Both the position numbers and the translations under genes were made by a program. Below, piece after piece: positions 17,559 through 25,683 of a stretch of 64,000 nucleotides of DNA (position 1 is the stretch's first letter; every line of letters begins with the position of its first letter). This stretch comes from ECT2AJA-110-A sp035399845 (GTDB lineage: Bacteria > Planctomycetota > Phycisphaerae > UBA1845 > UTPLA1): assembly GCA_035399845.1 (NCBI GenBank), contig DAOPJV010000033.1:1-64000 (forward strand), written 5' to 3'. The notes under the pieces were generated by a model that was not told the origin of the DNA, did no database searches, and was given only the letters and a program-made list of their open reading frames with translations.

Positions 17559-18521
17559 ATGCTCCACACACGCAAGAGAAAGGCATTCACCCTGATCGAA
17601 TTGCTGACGGTCATGGCGATTATCGTCATCCTGATCGGCATTCTGACGCCGGCGCTCTCGGCCGCGCGAAATCGCGCGACGACGACGGCGATCCGGGCGC
17701 AGATCAACGCCATGTCCGTTGGTCTCGAAGCGTTCCGGAACGACCAGGGCGAATACGTCCCGTCGAACTCGGCGCTGTACAACACGACGCCGACGCAGGA
17801 CTGGGAAGTCGGCGCCACCGGCATCCTCAGCGGCGCCCACCTGCTCGTGGACGCGATGGTCGGCCGAGACTTCCTCGGATACGACAGCCGCCCGACAACA
17901 ACGAACTACGATCGCTGGGCCGCGAACAACGATCGACGACAGCCCTACATTCCTGTGGACGGCATCGACGTCACGTCCGACCTGAATCCGGCTCGCGATA
18001 TTGACGGTGTCATTCCGAATCCGGGAATCACCTTCCCCGTTCTGCCGGGCTCGCAGCGCGGCATTCCCGTCTTCCGCGACAAGTTCGGCTGGCCGCTGCT
18101 TTACTACCGCGCCTCGCCGACCAGCACGCAGAACACCCCGATCATCCAGACGACGAGCGGCCTCCTGGTTGGCGACGGCGTCTATGACGGACTCGATAAC
18201 TTCATGTTCACGAGCTACAACGCGACGTCCCCGCACGCGATTGCGGACGCCAATGTCGGCGTGGACTACACATGCACACTGACATCGGACTTCGGCGAGT
18301 CGCTGGATCCTGATGGACCGAACGGTCCGATGCCGAGCTCCTTCGCGGAGTTCATCCGATCGATCCGAGCGACGACGCCTGTGAACGGCACGCCGACGAA
18401 CATCAACTGCCCTCGCCCGGTGAAGAACGACAGCTTCATCATCCTCAGCGCCGGCCGCGACGGTCGCTACGGCACGCTGGATGACGTCGCCAACTTCGAA
18501 GTGTTCTCGACCCAGCGCTAA
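17559..18521 (+). CDS. GspG-like pseudopilin, separately promoted
   Basis: A 320-residue pseudopilin. The leader is very short (MLHTRKRKA) and cleavage would follow Ala instead of Gly: A|FTLIELLTVMAIIVILIGIL, Glu at +5. The segment after the helix (NAMSVGLEAFRNDQGEYVPS) and the C-terminal GRDGRYGTLDDV are GspG-like. GGAGG lies 8-9 bases before the ATG, the strongest ribosome binding site of the cluster. The gene sits between two terminators and has its own promoter. In known systems GspG is the abundant major pseudopilin, so this gene could be the major subunit. The -1 Ala is uncommon but tolerated in some prepilins. Confidence 0.85.
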   Translation: MLHTRKRKAFTLIELLTVMAIIVILIGILTPALSAARNRATTTAIRAQINAMSVGLEAFRNDQGEYVPSNSALYNTTPTQDWEVGATGILSGAHLLVDAMVGRDFLGYDSRPTTTNYDRWAANNDRRQPYIPVDGIDVTSDLNPARDIDGVIPNPGITFPVLPGSQRGIPVFRDKFGWPLLYYRASPTSTQNTPIIQTTSGLLVGDGVYDGLDNFMFTSYNATSPHAIADANVGVDYTCTLTSDFGESLDPDGPNGPMPSSFAEFIRSIRATTPVNGTPTNINCPRPVKNDSFIILSAGRDGRYGTLDDVANFEVFSTQR

Positions 18522-18552
18522 GCGCATCGGGACGACATTCACATAAGCACCC

Positions 18553-18590
18553 AGACGGCCGGCGCCATGGCGCCGGCCGTCTTCGTTTTA
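18553..18590 (+). terminator. intrinsic terminator, 14-bp perfect stem
   Basis: AGACGGCCGGCGCC (18553-18566) pairs with 18569-18582 around a 2-base centre, followed by TCGTTTTA. The stem directly follows the GspG-like gene. A stem this palindromic could act on both strands. Confidence 0.7.
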
Positions 18591-19000
18591 CGCCATCGCT
18601 CACAACATCCGGGGAATCCCGCTGGAGCCTTGTTCAGCGACAGCGGGGAACGCCGGCCCAGCCCGATGGACAGACCGCGGGCGACACGAACGCCGTTCGG
18701 TGTTCGCCCCATCTTCAATCCTGATGGATAGCGGCGCACGGCNNNNNNNNNNNNNNNNNNNNNNNNNNNNNNNNNNNNNNNNNNNNNNNNNNNNNNNNNN
18801 NNNNNNNNNNNNNNNNNNNNNNNNNNNNNNNNNNNNNNNNNNATGGATAGCGGCGCACGGCGCCTGTCTGGCGGGTGTATCCAGGCCCGCGCCAGTGAAC
18901 TGTCGCTCGATGACGATGTGATTAACGAAGCGAGATTCGCTTGAGATGATCGCTCTGGGGACCGGCGTTCGCGGCAATGGCGCCCGTGCGGCGCCGAAGG
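18591..19000. other. gene-free stretch with 100-N assembly gap
   Basis: The Ns occupy 18743-18842. The 19 bases before the gap (18724-18742) and after it (18843-18861) are identical, ATGGATAGCGGCGCACGGC. The simplest reading is two contigs that overlap by 19 bases and were joined by a default-length gap, so true DNA may be missing nothing. No coding region is supported on either side of the gap; the apparent open frames across the Ns are meaningless. Confidence 0.85.
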
Positions 19001-19696
19001 CTATTCGCGTTTCTTCAGTCGCTCGATGCGACTCATGAGATCCTCGTAATCGCGCGGGCGCTTCGTCTTGTATTCCGGTAACACCCGCAGGATCTCGGCA
19101 AGGTGGGCTTCCGCCTGGGCAAGGTCGCCGGATGCGGCCGCCTTGCGCGTCTTCATTTCCAGGTCGGCGATCAACTCGTCCGGTTTCGGTCCGGAAGTCA
19201 CTTCTCCACTCGTGTAGTTCACGATGAACGTTACGAGCTTGACGCTTCCGTAGGCGCCGCCACCCAACAGGGCGGCGATGATGAGGTACTTCACCAGTGG
19301 ATTCGAGAGGATGCTCCCCCCCGCGTCCGCGGCCTTGACGACGACTGTCGGCTTCTTCGGCTTGGTGTCCGCCGCCAGTTCGTCCTTCTTCTGATCCTTC
19401 TTTTTCTTCTTGCCGGAGAGCTGATCGTAGCTGGCGATCAGGCGATTCTTCTCTTCCTGCCGGGCCGCCTCTTCCGCCGCCGTCTCCGCCTTCTTCTTCT
19501 GGGCGGCTTCATATCGGGCCAGCGCCTCCTGCGGGTCGAATCCAGACGAATCAGGTCCGGATTTACCCTTTCGAGGCCCGTCCTCTCCACCGACAGTGAC
19601 CGGCTTCTGGCAGCCCGGGCAGCGCACGCGCTTCCCCGAGAGGCTGTCCTTCGCCTTGAACTTCTTACCGCAGTTGCATTGAACGATAATCGCCAT
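19001..19696 (-). CDS. zinc-ribbon, coiled-coil, single-span membrane protein
   Basis: A 231-residue protein. The N-terminus has a CxCGKKFKAKDSLSGKRVRCPGC zinc ribbon (Cys near 7, 9, 26, 29), a form very common in planctomycetes. A charged, Lys/Glu-rich helical stretch follows (about 55-125), then one membrane span (KYLIIAALLGGGAYGSV, about 148-164) and a C-terminal helical domain (about 180-231). The start is the ATG at 19696, since the ribbon begins 6 residues later; a longer reading begins at 19747. It is convergent with the GspG-like gene upstream across the gap. Function unknown. Confidence 0.8.
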   Translation of the reverse strand: MAIIVQCNCGKKFKAKDSLSGKRVRCPGCQKPVTVGGEDGPRKGKSGPDSSGFDPQEALARYEAAQKKKAETAAEEAARQEEKNRLIASYDQLSGKKKKKDQKKDELAADTKPKKPTVVVKAADAGGSILSNPLVKYLIIAALLGGGAYGSVKLVTFIVNYTSGEVTSGPKPDELIADLEMKTRKAAASGDLAQAEAHLAEILRVLPEYKTKRPRDYEDLMSRIERLKKRE

Positions 19697-19922
19697 GCTG
19701 GCGCCGCCTCGGTTGGTGTGATTCGTGCCGCGTGGCTCCGGCGCCACTGGCGGGTGGCTCCCCCACTACGGGATTATTGAATCGCCGCATTCTGATTGCA
19801 AGCAACGCGCCATAAGACGCTTATCGCAATATCACCCCATCCTGCGCCCCCGGCGCGTCGATCCTCCCCGGCACCGGTGCGCCAACGCGTGCGAACACTG
19901 GCGCCGGGCAATGCGAATCCCC

Positions 19923-19950
19923 TTGACCACCCACGCGAACGCCCTAGCAT
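19923..19950 (+). promoter_or_regulatory. promoter placing the start at the ATG
   Basis: TTGACC (19923-19928), a 16-base spacer and TAGCAT (19945-19950), with only 7 bases to the ATG at 19958. If active it would give a leaderless transcript of the pseudopilin-like gene and pgk. Confidence 0.5.
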
Positions 19951-19957
19951 CGCACCC

Positions 19958-20536
19958 ATGCGGCTGACCGATAACCACGCGCGCGCCATGACGCTCATTG
20001 AGACCGTGCTGACGGTCTCCGTCCTGAGCGTCGGTCTCTTCCTCGTTGTGGGCTGGATGTCCACGCTGCGGGAAGACGCCAAGCATGACCTGACAGTGCG
20101 CATGCTGGCCGACCTGGACAACGCGCTTGCCCGTTATCGCCGCGCCACGGGCGTCTATCCGCCCTCGCGCGGCCCGGAGTCCGCCATCTCAGCGGTCGTC
20201 GATCTGCTGGACCACGAGAAATCCTGCCCCGTCATCGAGGCGTTTCCACACTCCCTGCGAAAAGGCCCGAATCGCTACAATCTGATCGATTCCTGGGGGA
20301 CGCCACTGCGTTACCTCGGTCCGGACTCGACGGATCCCAAGGTTCTGGCCAACGCCGGCAGGCCCGTGTTCATCTCCGCCGGTCCCGACAGAGACTTCGG
20401 CGATAGCGAACCGGCCCGATTGGGGGACAATCTTCGGAGCGATGATCCGGGCCCCAGAGGGTTTCGCATCCACGACCTGCGCGACGCGATGGTCGATGAG
20501 GAGTCAACGACAAGTGAGATCAAAAAAGACAATTAG
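19958..20536 (+). CDS. small GspG-like pseudopilin
   Basis: A 192-residue pilin-like protein. After MRLTDNHARA comes a predicted cleavage A|MTLIE with Glu at +5 and the helix TVLTVSVLSVGLFLVVGW. The C-terminal half has DSWGTPLRYL and ISAGPDRDFGD, the DPWGxPY/SxGxD elements of GspG. The -1 residue is Ala, as in the GspG-like gene at 17559. There is no ribosome binding site; the start is supported by a promoter only 7 bases upstream. Its last 23 bases overlap the pgk start, so the two are probably transcribed together, an odd pairing of a surface-assembly protein with a glycolytic enzyme. Confidence 0.75.
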   Translation: MRLTDNHARAMTLIETVLTVSVLSVGLFLVVGWMSTLREDAKHDLTVRMLADLDNALARYRRATGVYPPSRGPESAISAVVDLLDHEKSCPVIEAFPHSLRKGPNRYNLIDSWGTPLRYLGPDSTDPKVLANAGRPVFISAGPDRDFGDSEPARLGDNLRSDDPGPRGFRIHDLRDAMVDEESTTSEIKKDN

Positions 20537-21755
20537 CGACATCGATGTCGCCGGACGACGCGTCCTGATGCGCGTCGACTTCAACGTCCCCCTGGACGGC
20601 GCCCGGATCACGGACGATCGCCGCGTCGTCATGGCCCTCGAGTCGATTCGATCGGTCATTGATCGCGACGGCAAGCTCATCCTGATGAGCCATCTCGGTC
20701 GCCCCAAGGGTGAACGCCGGATGGAATTCAGCCTGCGCCCCGTCGCCGACCATCTGGCGACGCTGCTCGAACGGCCCGTCGCGTTTGCCGAGGACTGCAT
20801 CGGCGCCGACGCCGACGCCAGGGTCGCCGAGCTCGGAAACGGCGAAGTCCTGCTTCTTGAGAATGTTCGCTTCCACGCGGCCGAAGACCTGATCGACAAG
20901 ATTCGCAAGTCAGGCGCCGAGGCGACGCCGGCCCAGCGGGACACGATCAGCGGATTCGCGTCGGCCCTCGCCAACCATGGCGAAGTGTATTGCAACAACG
21001 CGTTCGGCACGTGCCATCGTGAGCACGTGAGCATGTACGACGTGCCGCTGGCGATCCGCCCGGGGCCCTGCGTCGTGGGGCATCTCGTGGAGAAGGAGCT
21101 GCGATTCCTCGGCGGCGCCCTGTCGAATCCGTCGCGGCCCTTCGTCGCGATCCTCGGTGGCGCCAAAGTGAGCGACAAGATCGGCGTCATCGAGAACCTC
21201 CTGCCGAAGGTCGACACGATCCTGATCGGCGGCGCGATGGCCTACACGTTCCTCGCGTCGCAGGGAAAAGACATCGGCAGGAGCCTCTGCGAGCGCGATC
21301 GCCTCGACCTGGCCCGATCCCTGCTGGAGAAGGCCAACGGCAAGATCCGGCTGCCCTCCGACAGCGTCTGCGCCGCCGCCCTGGCGGAGGGCGTGGAGAC
21401 GACCCCCTGTGACGCCGCGATCCCCGCCGACCTGATGGGGCTCGACATTGGTCCGAAGACGATCTCGGATTACGCAACGATTCTGGCGGACGCCATGACA
21501 ATCGTGTGGAATGGGCCGATGGGCGTCTTCGAGACACCGCCCTTCGACAAGGGCACTTTCGCAGTTGCGGACGCCCTCGTGAAGGCGACACAAAACGGCG
21601 CGACAACGATCATCGGTGGAGGCGATTCCGCCGCGGCGGTCGAAGCCGCCGATCTCGCCTCGAAAATGACGCACATCTCGACGGGTGGTGGCGCGAGCCT
21701 TGAGTTCCTCGAAGGCCGCCCCTTCGAGACGATCGAAATCCTGGACGACGCGTAA
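20514..21755 (+). CDS. pgk: phosphoglycerate kinase
   Basis: Interconverts 1,3-bisphosphoglycerate + ADP and 3-phosphoglycerate + ATP in glycolysis and gluconeogenesis. The 413-residue length is normal. Visible signatures: RVDFNVPLDG (20-29), SHLGRPKG, NNAFGTCHREH, GGAKVSDKIGVIENLL, NGPMGVFE and GGGDSAAAVE. I take GTG 20514 as start, with GGAG about 9 bases upstream; ATG 20442 would lie inside the preceding gene and adds non-homologous residues. It is followed by the degenerate phosphoglycerate-mutase-fold gene and class I aldolase, forming a partial glycolytic group. Confidence 0.96.
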   Translation: MRSKKTISDIDVAGRRVLMRVDFNVPLDGARITDDRRVVMALESIRSVIDRDGKLILMSHLGRPKGERRMEFSLRPVADHLATLLERPVAFAEDCIGADADARVAELGNGEVLLLENVRFHAAEDLIDKIRKSGAEATPAQRDTISGFASALANHGEVYCNNAFGTCHREHVSMYDVPLAIRPGPCVVGHLVEKELRFLGGALSNPSRPFVAILGGAKVSDKIGVIENLLPKVDTILIGGAMAYTFLASQGKDIGRSLCERDRLDLARSLLEKANGKIRLPSDSVCAAALAEGVETTPCDAAIPADLMGLDIGPKTISDYATILADAMTIVWNGPMGVFETPPFDKGTFAVADALVKATQNGATTIIGGGDSAAAVEAADLASKMTHISTGGGASLEFLEGRPFETIEILDDA

Positions 21756-21771
21756 TCAGGGAAACACCTTG

Positions 21772-21802
21772 GGGCGTCCCGCGTATTCGGGACGCCCATT
21801 TG
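21772..21802 (+). terminator. hairpin between pgk and the next gene
   Basis: A 10-bp GC-rich stem (21772-21781 with 21788-21797, loop CGTATT) is followed by ATTTGTT. The U-tract is imperfect, so read-through into the next gene is possible. Confidence 0.5.
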
Positions 21803-21806
21803 TTGA

Positions 21807-22388
21807 ATGAGCCAGTTGATCCTCATCAAGGCGGGGCAGACGGAATGGCAGGCGCAGGGGCGTCTCGTCGGCGACGCCGATCTGCGCCTCAATGAGGCCG
21901 GGCATCGCCAGGCAGCCGCGTTCGCCGCCCTGCTGATGGACGCCAAACCCTCCCTGGTCCACTGCGGCAAGGACGAACCGTCTCGCGAGACGGCCGAGAT
22001 CATCGCGAATGAGCTGAATCTGAAAGTGAAGTCGTCCGACGCGCTGCGCGAGATGGACCTGGGCCACTGGGAAGGCCTGACGATCGAGCAGTTTCGCGAA
22101 CGTTTCGCCAAAGTGTACAAGCAGTGGCGCAACGATCCGCTCGCCGTCGAACCGCCGCAGGGCGAGTCCGTCGCCGCCGTTCTGGAACGCATGAAGAAGG
22201 CGATCGCCAGGATCGTGAAGAAAGGCGGGGAACGCCCCATCGCCCTGGTCGTCGGCGGTTACGCCTACGCGGCCCTGCGTTGCGATCTGCTCGATACGCG
22301 GTTCGAGCAATTCTGGGAATACCTGGAAACTGACCAGGCGCCGCAGCCCATCGACTATCCGACAATTGAAGCCCGGCTGGATGCGTAA
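21807..22388 (+). CDS. histidine-phosphatase-fold protein lacking catalytic His
   Basis: A 193-residue protein of the phosphoglycerate mutase/histidine phosphatase fold, but apparently not a working phosphatase. The RHGxT motif that carries the phosphorylated histidine reads KAGQT (residues 8-12), and the second histidine, usually in VxHG, is replaced in ALVVGGYAY. The frame of the fold is kept: PSRETAEII, REMDLGHWEGLT with the acid/base Glu region, and typical spacing. Both losses in an intact frame argue for a pseudo-enzyme rather than a decaying gene. It lies between pgk and aldolase, so a regulatory or scaffolding role in glycolysis is conceivable. No ribosome binding site is evident. Confidence 0.8.
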   Translation: MSQLILIKAGQTEWQAQGRLVGDADLRLNEAGHRQAAAFAALLMDAKPSLVHCGKDEPSRETAEIIANELNLKVKSSDALREMDLGHWEGLTIEQFRERFAKVYKQWRNDPLAVEPPQGESVAAVLERMKKAIARIVKKGGERPIALVVGGYAYAALRCDLLDTRFEQFWEYLETDQAPQPIDYPTIEARLDA

Positions 22389-22576
22389 AATCATCGCATC
22401 CACATTCACGGCGTAACAGAACCGCCTCAAAGGCGTCCCCAGACCCGCCGTCCGCTTGACCCCGTGTCCCGTCCCGTTACCTTGTAGAAGCAGAAATCGC
22501 CGTTCACGCCGGGCGGGATTGCGCCGTCCCGGACCGCGATTTCGCGAATGACCCGCAACCCCTGGGAGATGCAATC

Positions 22577-23494
22577 ATGACGGAACGGGTGCGAGAAATC
22601 CTGAGTTGGTACAAGAGCGACAACCCCGGTGTACTGACGAACCTCGCGCGAATGCTCAATCACGGCCGCCTGGCCGGAACAGGCCGCATGGTCATCCTGC
22701 CAGTGGACCAGGGCTGGGAACATGGCCCCGCTCGCAGCTTCGCGCCGAATCCGGAAGGCTATGATCCGCACTATCACTTCAAGATCGCGATCGAGGCGGG
22801 GCTCAACGCCTACGCCGCCCCGCTCGGTTTCCTCGAGGCCGGCGCCGCCGACTTCGCGGGTGAAGTGCCGCTCATCCTCAAGGCCAACAACCATGACAGC
22901 CTCGCCGACGAGAAGGACTCGTGGCAGGCGCTGACCGCCTCGATCAACGACGCCCTTCGCCTCGGCTGCGTCGGCATCGGCCTGACGATCTACCCCGGCT
23001 CGGCCCTGCGACAGGAAATGTACGAGAACCTCCGCCAGTACACGGAAGAGGCGAAGGCCGCCGGTCTCGCCGTCATCGTGTGGAGCTACCCGCGCGGCAG
23101 CCAGCTCAGCAAGGCGGGCGAGACGGCCATCGACGTCGCGGGCTACGCCGCCCAGATTGCCGCCCAGTTGGGCGCCCACGTGATCAAGGTCAAACTGCCG
23201 ACGGACCACATCGAGCAGGATGCGGCCCGCAAGGTATATGAAAAAGAGAAGATCGACATCAGCACGCTGGCGGCCCGCGTTAAGCATGTCACGCAGTGCG
23301 CCTTCGCCGGCAGGCGAATCGTGATCTTCAGCGGTGGCGCCAAGAACGACAACGACCAGGATGTCTTCAACGAGATCCAGGCCATCCGCGACGGTGGCGG
23401 CTTCGGCTCCATCATTGGTCGCAACACCTTCCAGCGCAAGAAGAACGACGCGCTGAAGTTCCTCGACGAGATCGTTAAGATCTACGGGAAGTAA
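22577..23494 (+). CDS. fbaB: class I fructose-bisphosphate aldolase (DhnA/FbaB type)
   Basis: Cleaves fructose 1,6-bisphosphate via a Schiff base. The 305-residue protein matches the archaeal/DhnA-type class I aldolases: PVDQGWEHGP (42-51), LKANNHDSL, YPGSALRQEMYE, VWSYPRGS, HVIKVKLPT (201-209, containing the probable Schiff-base Lys204 or Lys206) and SGGAKNDNDQD. GGGAG precedes the ATG by about 10 bases. The gene is separated by 188 bases from the pseudo-phosphatase gene and ends just before a strong terminator. No zinc-dependent class II motif is present. Confidence 0.92.
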   Translation: MTERVREILSWYKSDNPGVLTNLARMLNHGRLAGTGRMVILPVDQGWEHGPARSFAPNPEGYDPHYHFKIAIEAGLNAYAAPLGFLEAGAADFAGEVPLILKANNHDSLADEKDSWQALTASINDALRLGCVGIGLTIYPGSALRQEMYENLRQYTEEAKAAGLAVIVWSYPRGSQLSKAGETAIDVAGYAAQIAAQLGAHVIKVKLPTDHIEQDAARKVYEKEKIDISTLAARVKHVTQCAFAGRRIVIFSGGAKNDNDQDVFNEIQAIRDGGGFGSIIGRNTFQRKKNDALKFLDEIVKIYGK

Positions 23495-23525
23495 TCGATC
23501 TCGATGGCTGAACAATGAGAATACG

Positions 23526-23553
23526 AAGGCCCGGCAATCGCCGGGCCTTTTTT
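23526..23553 (+). terminator. intrinsic terminator after aldolase
   Basis: AAGGCCCGGC (23526-23535) pairs with 23540-23549 around AATC, followed by a T-run. It lies between the aldolase gene and the convergent secreted-protein gene. Confidence 0.88.
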
Positions 23554-23563
23554 CTGTCCCGCC

Positions 23564-25318
23564 TTACGGCTGCGCCAGCAGCGCCGCCGCGAATCCACTG
23601 ACATCGTCCAGGTCAACGACACTGTTTCCGTCCAGATCGGCGCAGACGCAGCCGGCGCCGCCCTGCGAGACAACACAGTCGATGAAGCCGCCAATATCGA
23701 GACCGTTCACGAGCGCATCCGTCGTCAGATCACCCGGCGTCAGGCATAGATCGGCCGGCAATGTCGACGCGACAAATACGCCTTGTGTGGCGTCCGTGAA
23801 TCGGAGACCGAAGGCGATTTCGCCGCGATCGTTCACGCACGTCGATCGCCCCTCGGAGGTGTTGCTGGACGTCAGCAGGTAATAGGATTCGATCGTTCGC
23901 AGGTCCTCGACCATCGGATCGTCATTGACGTCGAACAACGTTCCCTTCCTGAAGACGCGCTCAATCACGCCGTCGGGCTGAATCACCCACACGCCCCTGT
24001 TGCTCGTGGCGTCAATCCCGGGCCCCTCGACCGCTCCCTCAAGGAAGATCTGGTCGCGATTGTTCACGACGATCGACACGGCGCCGACGAAGTTGACGCC
24101 GGGTGTCTCTCCCGGCGCCGATGTTCCCGGCATCAGGAGACATTCGAGCGATCCAAAACGATCGACCCAGACGCCCGAGATCCTCGGCGCGCTGCCGCAG
24201 TTCGTCGACGCGTCCGCCCGAAGAAACACGACGCCGCTGTCGTTGATCGTCGCTGAGAAGATGTTGCAGATTTCATAGCCGCCTTCCGGGCATAACAATC
24301 TTTCGCCCTGACGCGCCACCAGGCGAAGCTCACCGCCGACATCCGTCCACAGCGTCCCCCAATTGCCCTGGTTGATTCCGGGACCCGCAAGATAGCTCGG
24401 GAAAACCATCCGACCTTCGCGATTGACGGCCGGGCGCGACATCAGATTCAGCGTGACGCCGGGATCAAACCCCGGCGGCGTGTCCGTCTGATGGTACAGC
24501 AACGCCAGGGCGCCATCCCTGTCAGACCAGATGGCCCCCTGATACTCCGGCGTTTCCGACGGCGCGTAGATCGACCCGAAGTACGTGACAATGTCCAGAT
24601 CCGTCAGGCTGAGATCCTGAATGCCATTCAGGCCGCCCCCCGCCGGCGCCCCCGGGAAGGGATCGCCTGAATGCCCCACCAGCGAAGGAACGCCGTCCTC
24701 AACACGCCAGACGCCGGCGCCGCCGCCAACCGGATCCGTGTCCGTATCGGCCTGGAAGTACCCGACACCATCACGCAGCAGCATCGGCGTGAGGTAGTTG
24801 TCGTAAACGTAGCCGGGGACCGAGACACACGGATCGCCGGTCTTCGCAACAAGCGAGGTCACGCCGTCACGATCCAGCCAGATGCTCCGAGGCCACGGTA
24901 TCCCCGCGGGCTGAGAAAACGTGGCGTGAAACAGCACGTTCCCCTGACTGTCAAAGCGAAAGCCATCGAAGCTGTGATAGACAGATCCGGGAACTGGTCC
25001 CGGCGCCGGGCTTCCTGATCGCGCGACAAGTTCCATCGTGGCGCCACGCTCCGCCCAGACGCCGTTTCGGTTCGTCGTGTCCACGTCGGGCCCGGTCAGC
25101 GACCCGCCGAACGCCACGCGGCCGAGGCGGTTCACATAGATGGGGTAGAAACCCTGAAAGACCGTCCCGGCCTCGGTCCCCGTTGCCGGGTCGCCCGTCA
25201 CAACCACAGTTCGCAATCGAACCTCAGCCTGCAGCGGCGAAGCGGAGGAGATGACAACGGAAAAAAGAAGGGCAAGCCCGCATGCGCGAGCGCCGGTCGA
25301 TCGTCGGCCGGAGAGCAT
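23564..25318 (-). CDS. exported repeat protein with dockerin-like C-terminus
   Basis: A 584-residue protein with an N-terminal signal peptide (hydrophobic LALLFSVVISSASPLQA, cleavage near residue 31). The body has several units of about 60-100 residues with phrases like VNRLGRVAFGGSLTGP, VNREGRMVFPSYLAGP and VNNRDQIFLEGAVEGP, each followed by a VWxxxxG and an ARxGxP segment; this suggests a beta-propeller or beta-solenoid. The last 60 residues carry paired Asp-rich repeats (GDLTTDALVNGLDI and ADLDGNSVVDLDDV) resembling type I dockerin calcium loops. Such tails are frequent in planctomycete secreted proteins. No catalytic motif is visible. Confidence 0.8.
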   Translation of the reverse strand: MLSGRRSTGARACGLALLFSVVISSASPLQAEVRLRTVVVTGDPATGTEAGTVFQGFYPIYVNRLGRVAFGGSLTGPDVDTTNRNGVWAERGATMELVARSGSPAPGPVPGSVYHSFDGFRFDSQGNVLFHATFSQPAGIPWPRSIWLDRDGVTSLVAKTGDPCVSVPGYVYDNYLTPMLLRDGVGYFQADTDTDPVGGGAGVWRVEDGVPSLVGHSGDPFPGAPAGGGLNGIQDLSLTDLDIVTYFGSIYAPSETPEYQGAIWSDRDGALALLYHQTDTPPGFDPGVTLNLMSRPAVNREGRMVFPSYLAGPGINQGNWGTLWTDVGGELRLVARQGERLLCPEGGYEICNIFSATINDSGVVFLRADASTNCGSAPRISGVWVDRFGSLECLLMPGTSAPGETPGVNFVGAVSIVVNNRDQIFLEGAVEGPGIDATSNRGVWVIQPDGVIERVFRKGTLFDVNDDPMVEDLRTIESYYLLTSSNTSEGRSTCVNDRGEIAFGLRFTDATQGVFVASTLPADLCLTPGDLTTDALVNGLDIGGFIDCVVSQGGAGCVCADLDGNSVVDLDDVSGFAAALLAQP

Positions 25319-25683
25319 AATCGGCTCCTGTCAGAAGCTGGGATTGAACTGGATAAACGACATTCCTTTCGCCCCGGCATTGTAGAGGATCCGCCCGCCA
25401 CTTTGAACGGCGCCCGATCCGGATGTGCACAATATCCGGCGCCCGGGCGTCCCTCTCCGACGCGAAATCGCCGCGAATGGGCGGAAAACAGTATTTCGCC
25501 GCGGCTTTCCAGCGAAATTCGACCTCTGAAGTTCACTTTCGCCGAACCCGGAATATTCCCGAGCGACCGGACAATTCCCTCCTGTCGATCCCGAGTAATC
25601 CCTCGGCGGCCATCACGATTCCGTGATGGCGCGCAGTACGCCGCAATAAACCAGGTTCGTATGAAACGAGACAGGAGGAATCC
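25319..25683. promoter_or_regulatory. divergent spacer with 9-bp perfect hairpin
   Basis: No gene. This spacer separates two exported-protein genes transcribed away from each other. A perfect 9-bp inverted repeat, GCCATCACG with CGTGATGGC (25609-25617 with 25622-25630), lies 54 bases before the downstream ATG and could be an operator or a leader hairpin. No clear -35/-10 pair was found. Confidence 0.4.

Noticed and set aside
18600..18977. Open frames running through the N gap
   Set aside because: They consist partly of undetermined residues and exist only because Ns cannot be stop codons.
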